Assembly: GCA_964633715.1 (NCBI GenBank)
Contig: CAZWHQ010000017.1
Coordinates: 1 to 64,000 of the forward strand
DNA: 64,000 bases
Direction of reading: 5' to 3'
DNA from: JAUWVG01 sp964633715
Lineage (GTDB): Bacteria > Acidobacteriota > Aminicenantia > Aminicenantales > Aminicenantaceae
A program made the translations under genes and the position numbers. The notes under the pieces are model-generated. The model ran no database searches. It saw only the letters and a list, made by a program, of their open reading frames with translations, and was not told where the DNA came from. This document shows, piece after piece, positions 1-9,247 of the stretch. How positions within the stretch are numbered: the stretch's first letter is position 1; each line of letters begins with the position of its first letter.

Positions 1-157
1 TTCAATTTAAAGAAGTTACAATGTGTTTTGAAAAATAATGGCGAAACTTAGGTCATTAATACGCCTATAATAAAGAATATGATTAGTCAAAACCCAGAGA
101 TTGCCGAATGCTTCTTTTAAAACAAATCGACTGGAGAGTGGCTCAATGCAGAGGAGC

Positions 158-583
158 CTAGTGGGATTTCTTTCTCATTTTTATCTGTGCTTTTTGTTTC
201 ATCCGCTCATGGGGCATAAGGTCGGCAGCCCGCCTCATTATGTAGAGTTGGTACTCGGCCTCGAAGGTCTCATCATTCGCATAAAGGAGTTCTCCCTGCA
301 CAATTTCAAGGGCTAGAAAAGCGGAGGCTTCAGGAATTTCCACAACATCCGCCTTTGGGACATCAAAGAGATCTTCGAAAAAGACAGTGATCTCGACCTT
401 ATCTTGGATATTTAACGATTTCTTGGATTTGACCCCGATGTCGAGATCTGACTTGGAAACAAGCGATTGGCTTATCTTCCCTTCCACGAGGTTGTAGACT
501 TCCTTTGCACGGCTGCCAAATGAATAGATCAATTGCAGGTTGTATTTATCCGCCAACGACTTTATTTTTTCTTTGAAGTTCAT
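158..583 (-). CDS. MNT-type nucleotidyltransferase domain protein (MntA-like)
   Basis: A 141-residue protein with the polymerase-beta-like nucleotidyltransferase signature: GSR near residue 24 and a downstream DLDIGV metal-binding pair near residue 46. The loop between GSR and DLD is longer than in textbook MntA. Family knowledge: such small proteins are usually MntA antitoxins that AMPylate a HepT RNase toxin, or stand-alone minimal nucleotidyltransferases. No HepT-like gene is visible on either side, although the left window edge is only 157 bases downstream. I chose the ATG at 583, which has a GGGGAT-type ribosome site; a TTG at 604 would add seven residues. The domain is clear, but the antitoxin role is only a possibility. 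Confidence 0.8.
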   Translation of the reverse strand: MNFKEKIKSLADKYNLQLIYSFGSRAKEVYNLVEGKISQSLVSKSDLDIGVKSKKSLNIQDKVEITVFFEDLFDVPKADVVEIPEASAFLALEIVQGELLYANDETFEAEYQLYIMRRAADLMPHERMKQKAQIKMRKKSH

Positions 584-663
584 CTCTATCCCCGTTGACA
601 GCAACTATTTTACCATGATGATGATGATCTAGCTAATTTTCCTTCTTTTTCTCTACAGGAAGA

Positions 664-2583
664 CTACTTCTCCTTCTCCAATTCAACAAGCTGGCCTTGA
701 TCTGAAATGCTCCTCAGCCGGTAAAAAGAACCTCCTATGGGGATCCGCCGGATTCCCTGATGGAGAGTGACCCACTCGTCTTTATTTTTGATTTTCAGCT
801 CTAAGACATTCGGATCAGTCGAATCCTCGGCGGAAAAGAAAAAATCACCTGTAGGATCCTGGATCTCGATGGCATATTCTTTTTTGCCGTCAAAAAAGAA
901 TCCTTCATGATTCTGGCTGAATCCGCGGAACAGGATTTTTGGGAATACGTCATCTTGGATTTCTTCAGATTTTTTGGCGAAAAAGTAGAATGTATAAAAG
1001 CCCCTGCCTCCGCTGGCAAAATTGATATTGAGGCGCATTTTTATCATCTGTTCGTCATCATTGACAGGTTCATCGAGGACCGGGATATCTTTTCCCTCAT
1101 CGTTTGTCAAATCAAAATCGCGGTTTGAGTCCAGGATCAGATGAATTTTATCGGATGCTGGTGAAGGGTAAGCAATGAGCATCGTTCCATTGGGGACTAG
1201 GCCGATCCGGGCTTCTGCGGGAATATCCGCAGGCAGTATTGTTTCTTCTGTTTCCATCAGGGAATTGACTTTTTGGCTTGAGAAATCGACGGCAATAACA
1301 GGCCGGGAGTTCTGGGTTCGTTTCTGTGAAAGGGGAATGAAGAGAACATTCAGAGGATCTTCCGGATTTGAGAAATGAGCCTCAAGAAAGCGGCCTATCT
1401 TTAAAAAATCGTTTGTGGCATATCGCGTGAATCCCAACTCGTCGATTATCACATAGATGGGAAAGGACATCGGCCGTTCAGGCATACGGCCGTACACCTG
1501 GTACGAAGGGATGAATTCTCCTTTCCCTTCGACAACCTGCCTCCAGGTCAGTTCATAGTCGGCGATCACTTTTTTCGCCTGTTCCACCCGATTGGCATCA
1601 TCGATATTAATTCCGATGACCGCAAAAGGTTTATCCTCGAATCTTTGTATCATCTTTTTAATATCCGGGAATTTTGCGATACACGGCTTACACCAGACGG
1701 GCCAAAAGTCAAGAAGAAGAACCTTCCCCTTGTAATCGCTGAGGTTAAACGACTGGCCTTCCATGTCGGTCATTTCCATGTCGGGGGCGGATTTTCCTAT
1801 TGCTGTTGTCGGCAGGTTGCTCTTGGCAATTTCAATCCAGCTTCCGTCCTCGGCAATCCCTTTGAACTCATAGAGTTTATCCTCGAGCTGGGCCAGCTCA
1901 AAGAGCCTATGGGATTTTGCTGCTCCGGGACTATCCTTTTCGCTATCTAATCCAAGTGAGACATACACGTTGACGAGTTTTTCCATAATAAAACGCCCGC
2001 GTAAATCCCCATCCATGAGTTTGACTTCATAGTCCCGGTTATTTAGCCTAAATTCACCTTCGTATCTATAATTGGAACAGATGAAAATATTCTCTCGAAC
2101 TTTGCCGTTTGGCCCTTTGTCGACTGAATAGCCGATTCTGTAGGGCAGCCACTCGATATGCTCTTCTGGTTCCTCGAAGGAACGGGCGACTTTTACGACA
2201 GTTCCGTCTTTCCAATCCTCACATACGGGAAGATCAAAGGAGGCATCGTCGGTGAGGTCGTGGTTCATGTTCACATCAAGGGTCAGTTTGATATTCTTTA
2301 AATCTTCGTCTTTTTCGAGGAGCCCGAAAAAAGGACCGGCGTAGCTGAATGTTATTTGGGCATTATTTGGGAGTGGTTCAGGAAATTTGGGTTTATATTT
2401 CTCTAGGGCCTCTTTAAGTGTTTTCTCTTCGAAAACAAAACTCTGTCCAACAGAGAGCATTTCATTATCGTTGCGTGTGAGTGAAACATGGAAAACATCC
2501 GGCTCCTTTGAACTGCAGGCGATTCCTGCAAATATGAGCCACACGGCCACAATATAAAATAGAATTCCCAATTTTTGTTTCAT
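664..2583 (-). CDS. Thioredoxin (TlpA/ResA-like) domain lipoprotein with duplicated flanking domain
   Basis: A 639-residue exported protein. The N-terminus is a lipoprotein signal ending FAGIAC. A redoxin domain occupies about residues 260-395 and carries the active site WCKPC near residue 298, so it is probably a periplasmic or surface thiol-disulfide oxidoreductase of the TlpA/ResA type. About 240 residues precede it and about 230 follow it. Both flanks contain a similar D-x-N-x-x-x-DLT-x-D motif (near residues 104 and 488) followed by LP- or IPV-type beta segments, which suggests a duplicated domain, perhaps calcium binding. The ATG at 2583 has AGGAGG six bases upstream; an in-frame GTG six bases earlier is too close to that site. 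It is transcribed divergently from the 2815 gene. Confidence 0.85.
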   Translation of the reverse strand: MKQKLGILFYIVAVWLIFAGIACSSKEPDVFHVSLTRNDNEMLSVGQSFVFEEKTLKEALEKYKPKFPEPLPNNAQITFSYAGPFFGLLEKDEDLKNIKLTLDVNMNHDLTDDASFDLPVCEDWKDGTVVKVARSFEEPEEHIEWLPYRIGYSVDKGPNGKVRENIFICSNYRYEGEFRLNNRDYEVKLMDGDLRGRFIMEKLVNVYVSLGLDSEKDSPGAAKSHRLFELAQLEDKLYEFKGIAEDGSWIEIAKSNLPTTAIGKSAPDMEMTDMEGQSFNLSDYKGKVLLLDFWPVWCKPCIAKFPDIKKMIQRFEDKPFAVIGINIDDANRVEQAKKVIADYELTWRQVVEGKGEFIPSYQVYGRMPERPMSFPIYVIIDELGFTRYATNDFLKIGRFLEAHFSNPEDPLNVLFIPLSQKRTQNSRPVIAVDFSSQKVNSLMETEETILPADIPAEARIGLVPNGTMLIAYPSPASDKIHLILDSNRDFDLTNDEGKDIPVLDEPVNDDEQMIKMRLNINFASGGRGFYTFYFFAKKSEEIQDDVFPKILFRGFSQNHEGFFFDGKKEYAIEIQDPTGDFFFSAEDSTDPNVLELKIKNKDEWVTLHQGIRRIPIGGSFYRLRSISDQGQLVELEKEK

Positions 2584-2757
2584 GTTCACCCTCCTTTCAC
2601 ATCAACCGTATGCAACCATTTTAACTAAAAATAAAATGTTTTAATACTCTATATTAATACTCCGCTGGAAGCAAAAATGTTTCCCTATTTCTGCGACAAT
2701 TGTCTATATAAAAGGACAAAAAATTGAGCTAAAATACATATATCAACCAGACTCTAG

Positions 2758-2775
2758 TTGGCACAAAGATTGCTA
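2758..2775 (+). promoter_or_regulatory. Sigma-54 (RpoN) type promoter
   Basis: The sequence reads TTGGCAC, five bases, then TTGCTA. This matches the -24/-12 consensus TGGCAC-N5-TTGCW, with GG at 2760-2761 and GC at 2772-2773. A start site near 2785 would give a leader of about 30 bases before the ATG at 2815. It probably drives the VWFA-like gene and the barrel gene overlapping it. Transcription would need an RpoN activator, and none is encoded in the window. Confidence 0.75.
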
Positions 2776-2814
2776 TATGAATTATGATAGGTAGAATAGA
2801 GAAGGGAGTCCATT

Positions 2815-3936
2815 ATGAAAAAATATACAATTGTTCTTGCAGTTATAGTATTGGGCTTCGTTGTCCTTGCTCAAGAAATCCAACATGAGGCTGTATCAAT
2901 AAATATTGAAGTTCCGGTCAGGGTCTATAAAGGGAACAATTTTGTGGATGATCTGACCATCATGGACTTTGAAGTCTATGAGGATGACATACTCCAAGAG
3001 ATTGAAGCCGTGTATTTGATAAAAGAGGCCGCCATTAAAAGAGAGGACAGGCCAGAACCGGAACACATTAAAAGCGTACCTGAAGTCTCGAGACATTATT
3101 TGTTTTTGTTTGAAATCACCGACTACCTCCCCAAAATAAAAGAGGCTTTGGACGAATTTTTCTTAAATGTTATAGTTCCCGGAGATTCCCTCCTTGTTGT
3201 AACGCCCCTTAAAACATATAACCTTAAAGACGACGCTTTTGCTAAACTCCCCAAAGAACAAATGGCTGAACTGCTGAATGAAAAAGTTCGGGAAGATGTC
3301 ATTAAAGGAAACGCCGACTATAAATCTCTCATTAGGGAATTGTCGAGTCCCCTGACAAGCACAAGGGAAATACGCATGATGATTCTGAGGCAGTTAAGGG
3401 ACTATAAACAATTTGATGAACAGGGGCTACTTCAGTCCGCTGAATACTTGAAAGGCATTCCAGGTCAGAAACATATTTTTCTCTTTTATCAAAAAGAGGG
3501 GATTCCTATTTCAAGAGATATGGATATTTTTGATAGAGTTGAATTGAAGAAAGAGATCACATTCGATGAAGACAAAATCAGGGAAGCTTTTTCAGATTCG
3601 TCCATTTCTATTCATTTCCTTTATATCACAAAAGAGAACAGCACGACCTATGATCTGTCGAATCCCAGAGCAATGAGAGACATGGAGATCCTCGACCAAT
3701 CGGCATCCATTTTTGGCGCCTTTAAAAAAATGGCTGAAGTGACGGGAGGCATTTCGGAAAGTTCGACAAATATCTCCTGGTCTTTCAGTCAGGCTGTCCG
3801 GGCTTCTGAAAACTACTACCTCCTCTATTATAAGCCGCAAAATTACATTGTTGACGGGAAATTTAAAAGGATTAAAGTTAGTGTTAAAAACCAGAATTAT
3901 AGAGTCATCCACCGTTCAGGGTATATAGCGGATTGA
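2815..3936 (+). CDS. VWFA-related (acidobacterial-type) secreted protein
   Basis: A 373-residue protein with a Sec signal peptide. It has the layout of the VWFA-related Acidobacterial domain family: an N-terminal beta segment (VPVRVYKGNNFVDDLT, then FEVYEDD), a von Willebrand-A-like fold over about residues 90-330, and a C-terminal strand pattern ending in RVIHRSGY. The usual MIDAS metal motif DxSxS at the start of the VWA fold is replaced by EITDY, so metal-dependent ligand binding looks lost. The start has AAGGGAG upstream. Its stop overlaps the start of the barrel gene at 3933, so the two are almost certainly translated together. The cellular role is unknown. Confidence 0.8.
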   Translation: MKKYTIVLAVIVLGFVVLAQEIQHEAVSINIEVPVRVYKGNNFVDDLTIMDFEVYEDDILQEIEAVYLIKEAAIKREDRPEPEHIKSVPEVSRHYLFLFEITDYLPKIKEALDEFFLNVIVPGDSLLVVTPLKTYNLKDDAFAKLPKEQMAELLNEKVREDVIKGNADYKSLIRELSSPLTSTREIRMMILRQLRDYKQFDEQGLLQSAEYLKGIPGQKHIFLFYQKEGIPISRDMDIFDRVELKKEITFDEDKIREAFSDSSISIHFLYITKENSTTYDLSNPRAMRDMEILDQSASIFGAFKKMAEVTGGISESSTNISWSFSQAVRASENYYLLYYKPQNYIVDGKFKRIKVSVKNQNYRVIHRSGYIAD

Positions 3937-4787
3937 AAAAATATATTTCAGCAGCAATTGTTCTGGGATTGGTTGTCCTATCCCCGCAAAAACTTATGTC
4001 GGAGAAATTTTCAATAAAACTGGGCGCTGGTTTATCCCGTGGGGGGCACGTCAATGATTTATGGACAACAACCACAAATTATTTTATTCAGGGAACGGAT
4101 GAAGATGTAAAAAAATTCTCAACTATTCAGATGTTTGTTGATATCGTGTTCCCTGTTTATCAAAATTTCAGTTTATCCGTAGGAGCCGGGAATTTTTCAA
4201 AGATATTACGTGGAACAAAAGGGCTGTTCTTTTTGCCGGACTCGAGTGATGTATCTGGGGATTTCTTTTCAACTCCTGAATTCCATTTTAAATCAACTCC
4301 AGTTTTGGTTACCGCACAATGGACGTATACAGTTTGGCGTGAAGCTCAAGTGTATGTTTTGGGAGGAGTGGGGTATTATTTCAGCAAGTTTAATATCTAT
4401 AACCACAATATTACTTATGACCTTCAAGAACCGTATTCGACCTTAAATTATTTCCCTCTGGATTATCGGGGCCGCACAGATTCATGGGGTTTTCATGGTG
4501 GAGCCGGGTTTGAAGTGAATGCGGGAAATAACTTATTCTTTTTTATAGAGTCCGTTTATCGCAGCGTAAAATTCAAAAAACTTGAAAGTGTTTTTGCGAT
4601 TGATAGTCGAGCAGAAAGGGCCTATGATCTCATAAAAGAACAACTTGGGGATGACGTTCCAGAATCAACGTTTCTTTATTTTATCAATTGGGGTGGAGAT
4701 GAAAATTGGGGTGATATTGTCTACTTAATTAATAATATTTTCCTCTCTGAGATTATTTTTCGAGCTGGATTGATATTCAGATTTTAA
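3933..4787 (+). CDS. Outer-membrane beta-barrel protein
   Basis: A 284-residue protein with a signal peptide, then alternating amphipathic, aromatic- and glycine-rich strands (for example FSIKLGAGLSRGG, VLGGVGYYFSKFN, GFHGGAGFEV) and a C-terminal strand ending in FRF. This is typical of a small 8-10-stranded OmpA/OmpW-like barrel. The start is a TTG overlapping the TGA of the upstream VWFA-like gene, which indicates translational coupling. No enzyme motif is visible. Its location after a secreted VWFA-like protein and before a propeller lipoprotein suggests a cell-envelope set, but the function is unknown. Confidence 0.7.
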   Translation: MKKYISAAIVLGLVVLSPQKLMSEKFSIKLGAGLSRGGHVNDLWTTTTNYFIQGTDEDVKKFSTIQMFVDIVFPVYQNFSLSVGAGNFSKILRGTKGLFFLPDSSDVSGDFFSTPEFHFKSTPVLVTAQWTYTVWREAQVYVLGGVGYYFSKFNIYNHNITYDLQEPYSTLNYFPLDYRGRTDSWGFHGGAGFEVNAGNNLFFFIESVYRSVKFKKLESVFAIDSRAERAYDLIKEQLGDDVPESTFLYFINWGGDENWGDIVYLINNIFLSEIIFRAGLIFRF

Positions 4788-4815
4788 ACTTGGATGAATA
4801 GATTATAGAGAAAGC

Positions 4816-5976
4816 ATGATGTTGAATAAAAGAATACATCTTTTTATACTTGTGCTCCTGCTTGTCTTTTCAGGATGCAGCCAGAGGGAACCAAACATTC
4901 CAGTCCAAAAAGAGGTTATTGATGGCATTGTCCATGTGAAAAATCCTGAGTTGCCTTTGAAAGGACATATCACACTTGATATTGAGAAAATACGGGAACT
5001 CAATCCCTATGATACTGAGGAATTTGGACTTGGCTGGATCGATTTTAAAAGGGATTCAGATGGGGAGGTGATGTTTTATTATTCCTCTGGTTCAGAAGTC
5101 CTTCGTTTTAGTCCTAAAAATACTTACCTTGGAAATTTGACGAGGCAGGGACAGGGACCTGGTGAATTCTTGGACGGTCAGTTTCTCAATCCCTTCTATG
5201 TCAATCATCAAATATTTGTCACAGGAGGCAGAAAACTAGCCAGGTTTGAGAAAAATGGGAATCTGCTCAATGAGAGAAAAACCGGTTTGCGCCCGCAGAT
5301 CTTTGTGGATGAAGACCGTTTTTTTATCCGAAAAAGAGAAAGGTTTGAAAATGGCTGGAATGTGAAAATCTTATTGATGAATATGAACTCAGAATCCTTT
5401 GGAAATTTTCAAGAGACCATTTTTTTCCAAAAAGAAAACATAGGCTTTGTTCAGAACGAAAGAGGAGATGGATACACGCATCCATGGGGGATACCTGATA
5501 TCCATTATGCATTTGACAACTTCAAGAAGAGGATGTTTGTCTGTTTAAACACCGAATATAAAATCTATGCAAAGAACCTGAAAGGGGAAACAGAATATGT
5601 CCTTGAAAGACCCTATAATCAGGTCAATATCACAGAGGGGGACAAAAAGCAGATCCTGGCTTCTTTTTTTCAAAGAGAACCAGAAAAGTGGATGATCGAT
5701 TCTTTCCCTAACACTTTGGTGGCCATTATAAACATAAAAAGTCTTCCTAACGGCCACTTGGCCGTCTACAGAGTTGTTGGTATCAATAAGTATGAGATTG
5801 ATATCTTTAATCCGGACGGTTTTTATTTCTATTCTGTTTCTCCTTTAGAAGAAATTGCCCTTGATGCTGTGAAATTCTACGGCTTTGGATTTGCACGAAT
5901 TAAAACCAGGAAGGATGGTTTTATGATCTATGAGGAATATGCTGTGAAAAATCTTCCAGAAATTTTTAGGAAGTAA
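4816..5976 (+). CDS. 6-bladed beta-propeller lipoprotein
   Basis: A 386-residue lipoprotein with signal cleavage at FSGC and the family hallmark GRQGQGPGEF-like segment (here TRQGQGPGEF, about residues 111-120), followed by repeated blade strands (VLRFSPKNTYLG, KLARFEKNGNLL, IDIFNPDGFYFYS). It belongs to the 6-bladed beta-propeller (NHL-like) family that is strongly expanded in Bacteroidota and Aminicenantes genomes. Family members are surface proteins of unknown ligand. It starts 28 bases after the barrel gene on the same strand and is probably the third gene of that unit. Confidence 0.8.
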   Translation: MMLNKRIHLFILVLLLVFSGCSQREPNIPVQKEVIDGIVHVKNPELPLKGHITLDIEKIRELNPYDTEEFGLGWIDFKRDSDGEVMFYYSSGSEVLRFSPKNTYLGNLTRQGQGPGEFLDGQFLNPFYVNHQIFVTGGRKLARFEKNGNLLNERKTGLRPQIFVDEDRFFIRKRERFENGWNVKILLMNMNSESFGNFQETIFFQKENIGFVQNERGDGYTHPWGIPDIHYAFDNFKKRMFVCLNTEYKIYAKNLKGETEYVLERPYNQVNITEGDKKQILASFFQREPEKWMIDSFPNTLVAIINIKSLPNGHLAVYRVVGINKYEIDIFNPDGFYFYSVSPLEEIALDAVKFYGFGFARIKTRKDGFMIYEEYAVKNLPEIFRK

Positions 5977-5981
5977 GAATA

Positions 5982-7121
5982 TTAGCGGTTGTTATTTAGC
6001 TGCAATACAATTTGTGTAGTGCTGGTGAATTTTTTTCCGATACACTCTTCACAAAGCTTCATTATTTCTTGATGGATTTCTTTCGGAAGTTGTTTTCCAT
6101 CGATCGAGCTTACTTTTGATTTTAGAATAAACTCGGCCTTCCCCTCAGGAAATAATCCTTTCTGCTTCAAAAAGCGGGAGAGTTCGAATTCAAATTTTTG
6201 AATACCGACCATACGTCTTATATTTTCCGAGTTTATCTTTTTGATTTCCTGAATCAGACTATTAAACTCTTTTTCCTTTTCTAAATCCGACAGCTCCTTA
6301 TCTTTAGCGATGTCTTCCAGCATTTTTCTTATGGCTTGCTCGGCTTCAATTTCAACCAAAGCCATACGCCGGCGTTCTGTTTCCAGTTCACTGTTTCTCG
6401 TCTTCTCGACCAGACTTTGGATCTCTTTGATTTTTTCTTCCTTGGATAACCCGGATGATTTCTTGATCTCTTCGATCAGTCGTCTTTCAGCAATAGCCGC
6501 TCTCGATTCTACCAATCCTCTTAGAAGGGTTTCTTTTATTGGTGGCAATAACAATGCCTGCATTTTCTCGATGACATCCTTAAGTTTTGCTATTTTTTCC
6601 TCTTCATACAACTCTTTTGATCCACTTATCTTTTCAGTGAGAAGGTTTAGATTGGCCATGAGCTGAAGTTTAGTCATGTCTTGATAGCGGCGAGCGACAT
6701 CTGAATTGAGTCCTGCTAGACTCCTGCTCAAGGCAGTCATTTCACGGAGTTTGGACTCTGCGGAAAGGAGTGGGGATTCTGCCCTTCTGTAAGCTCTATC
6801 GATATCAGGGAGAAGCCTATCGATTTGGGGCAGTTCCAAGACTGTCCGCATAACAGATTCGTAGCGGGAAAATTCCTCTGGGGGAAGTTCTTTTCCGTTT
6901 TCTGTGACTGCAACGATCTTTTTGTCTTTATCTTGATACCTGATAACGATCGTCGATCTGGATCGAAATCCAGAGTTCCTGATAGTCAATTCCTTTATTT
7001 CGGACTGTTCTTTTTCCTGAACCTTTTTCTGTGTTTCTTGTTTCTCTTGAGCTGTTGATGGAGAAATGACTAATCCACAGACCAGCACAACACATAAACC
7101 TAAATTCAATATCTTTTTCAT
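5982..7121 (-). CDS. Secreted coiled-coil protein of unknown function
   Basis: A 379-residue protein with a Sec signal ending near STAQ. A short Gln/Lys/Glu-rich linker follows. After a small N-terminal beta region (about residues 45-80), most of the protein is long charged helices with heptad character (about residues 95-310), rich in Glu, Lys and Arg. A compact C-terminal part contains two cysteines (LCEEC). I do not recognise the family. The ATG is well supported by GGGAGA upstream. It converges with the propeller gene, with only five bases between the stops. It may be a periplasmic or surface structural protein. Confidence 0.6.
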   Translation of the reverse strand: MKKILNLGLCVVLVCGLVISPSTAQEKQETQKKVQEKEQSEIKELTIRNSGFRSRSTIVIRYQDKDKKIVAVTENGKELPPEEFSRYESVMRTVLELPQIDRLLPDIDRAYRRAESPLLSAESKLREMTALSRSLAGLNSDVARRYQDMTKLQLMANLNLLTEKISGSKELYEEEKIAKLKDVIEKMQALLLPPIKETLLRGLVESRAAIAERRLIEEIKKSSGLSKEEKIKEIQSLVEKTRNSELETERRRMALVEIEAEQAIRKMLEDIAKDKELSDLEKEKEFNSLIQEIKKINSENIRRMVGIQKFEFELSRFLKQKGLFPEGKAEFILKSKVSSIDGKQLPKEIHQEIMKLCEECIGKKFTSTTQIVLQLNNNR

Positions 7122-7385
7122 TTATCTCTCCCTATTAAATACATATTTTGTTTCCATAATAAATAATAAGCAAATTCAGATGTTTGAAAAGTCCAATGGC
7201 ATCAGTACTGCTCATCTTGGCATTAACACCGGATTTTAAGTAAAAAAGGGGAATTTTTGTGAGAAAAAAACTGATTTATGACTAAAAAAGCGGTGTTTAT
7301 GCCAAAATCCTGTTTTTCAAAGCCAGCATCAAGCCACTTTTGATAATTTAGTGTATACTGAAGAAGGTTATCTAAGAGGCAAAGA

Positions 7386-8459
7386 ATGAAATCCAAGCTC
7401 GAAAAACTGATAATTGTGGTGGCCTTTTTTGCCTCCTACTATGCAATCCTCTATCATCCTAGCCTCCCGGTTTTTATCAATGAATTCAACACGGTGGATG
7501 GAAGCATTTATGTCTCGCGCTTTATCGATGTCTGCACATCGTTGATCTTGTTTTTGACAGTCGTTTTTTTTCTCATCCCCGCCTATTTGGAAAAACGCCG
7601 AATCTTTCCCTTTATTCTGACATCACTGATGCTGTTAGGGCTCCTATCTTTTCTAGAGTTCCAACTAGATCAAGTCATTTTGCGCCTTTTTAATCTTCCC
7701 ACAGGTCCTAACGAGATTTCTGACAAAATGATGATGTTTTACCGCAGGAAATCCTACGATTTTCCAATAATTCCATATAACTTAGTTATCTATACTCTTG
7801 GAATTCTCTATGGACTCAGCCGGGATTGGATTCGGAAATACCGGCATGAAAGCAAAATGATGCAGGAAAAAATGAGGGCGGATATCGATTTGCTGCGCTC
7901 CCAGATCAATCCTCACTTCTTCTTTAATGCTCTGAATAATATCTATGCCATTGCCCAGAGAAACAAGGATGAAAAGACCGGGGATGCAATTATGAAGTTG
8001 TCTGGATTAATGAGGTACATGATCTATGACAGTAATGTGGCAGATATCAGCCTGGCCCGTGAGCTTGAGCATATTGAAAATTATTTTGAAGTGGCCCGTC
8101 TAAAGTTTGCGCAAGATGAGAATGTAGACATTCGCCTGAACAAGGACGGAAACTTTCATAAACATACAATAGCGCCCTTGCTTCTGGTTCCATTTGTGGA
8201 AAATGCCTTTAAGCATGGACTTGGCAGCAAGGGTGAAGGCTATATCCATTTAAATTTTTCTGTTGATGAAAATGAATTGAATTTGCAGATAAACAATCCC
8301 ATTTTGGAAAAAAAAGAGTCATGGAAAAAGCATCCGGGAATTGGACTGGATAATGTAAAAAAGCGTCTCCAGTTGCTTTATCCCGGCCGGCATCAACTAA
8401 ATATTTTGGATTCTGAAGGCGAATTTAAGGTCCATCTAACCATCAAATTGGAGGAATAA
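7386..8459 (+). CDS. LytS/YehU-type sensor histidine kinase
   Basis: A 357-residue membrane kinase. Four hydrophobic helices lie within residues 1-155, followed by a His_kinase (PF06580-type) domain with the phospho-acceptor segment LRSQINPHFFFNALNNI (about residues 171-187). The ATP-binding N box is VPFVENAFKHG and the G box is HPGIGLDNVKKRL. It should autophosphorylate and pass phosphate to the LytTR regulator that starts three bases after its stop. No recognisable extracellular sensor domain is present, so the signal is probably membrane-derived or unknown. Confidence 0.9.
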   Translation: MKSKLEKLIIVVAFFASYYAILYHPSLPVFINEFNTVDGSIYVSRFIDVCTSLILFLTVVFFLIPAYLEKRRIFPFILTSLMLLGLLSFLEFQLDQVILRLFNLPTGPNEISDKMMMFYRRKSYDFPIIPYNLVIYTLGILYGLSRDWIRKYRHESKMMQEKMRADIDLLRSQINPHFFFNALNNIYAIAQRNKDEKTGDAIMKLSGLMRYMIYDSNVADISLARELEHIENYFEVARLKFAQDENVDIRLNKDGNFHKHTIAPLLLVPFVENAFKHGLGSKGEGYIHLNFSVDENELNLQINNPILEKKESWKKHPGIGLDNVKKRLQLLYPGRHQLNILDSEGEFKVHLTIKLEE

Positions 8460-8462
8460 AAT

Positions 8463-9152
8463 ATGCTGCGCTGTATCATAGTGGATGACGAAAGCGGTGC
8501 GGTCGATATCCTCACCCGTTATGTAAACAAAAATCAGGAGCTCGAACTTATTCGATCTTTTCGTGATTCCATAGAGGCTTTGACATTTTTGGCCGAAAAT
8601 GATGTGGATCTCATCTTTTTGGACATCGATATGCCCAATTTGTCCGGTATACAACTGTCCGAATTGATTCGCAATCAAGACATCCAGGTGATTTTCTGCA
8701 CAGCATATGCGGAGTATGCTGTAGAAAGCTATGAGAAGGAAGCCGTTGACTATTTGCTGAAACCCATTTCCTATGAACGATTTTGTACAGCTGTCAACAA
8801 GACACAAAAAGCTTCACCGGAAAAAAATGGGAAAACCGGCAAACTTTTTATAAAAAGTGGACCCCGTATTCACCAGGTGGATATCGGAGAGCTAATGTAC
8901 GTGGAGAAAAAGGGGCACTACGTGGTCTTCCATACTCCAGAAGGACAGCGATTGTCGAGGATGAATATGTCTGACTTGATGAACACACTGCCTTCTGAAA
9001 ATTTTGTCCGTGTTCACCGGTCATATGTTGTGGCTGTCGATAAAATTGACACCATCGAGAAACAATCGGTTGTGATTCATAAAAGAAAGATACCGATCGG
9101 TGAAAGCTATCGAGACGAATTTTTTAAACACATTCAATACTCCGGGAATTGA
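8463..9152 (+). CDS. LytTR-family response regulator
   Basis: A 229-residue response regulator. The receiver domain (about residues 1-120) has the acidic pair DDE near residue 8, the phospho-acceptor Asp in FLDIDMPNLSG, and the Lys in DYLLKPIS. The C-terminal LytTR DNA-binding domain (about residues 128-225) contains VEKKGHYVVFHT and the conserved FVRVHRSYVVAV segment. GGAGG precedes the start. It is cotranscribed with the kinase at 7386 and likely controls nearby or distant genes through LytTR direct-repeat sites, which I did not locate. Confidence 0.92.
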   Translation: MLRCIIVDDESGAVDILTRYVNKNQELELIRSFRDSIEALTFLAENDVDLIFLDIDMPNLSGIQLSELIRNQDIQVIFCTAYAEYAVESYEKEAVDYLLKPISYERFCTAVNKTQKASPEKNGKTGKLFIKSGPRIHQVDIGELMYVEKKGHYVVFHTPEGQRLSRMNMSDLMNTLPSENFVRVHRSYVVAVDKIDTIEKQSVVIHKRKIPIGESYRDEFFKHIQYSGN

Positions 9153-9247
9153 CATTCTGTTCTTCTGTTGATATAGATTAGACATTCATCATGTTCGGGA
9201 ATCATATATACTAATTCTTGAGTCACTTTTTCCAAGGGAGGTCTAAA

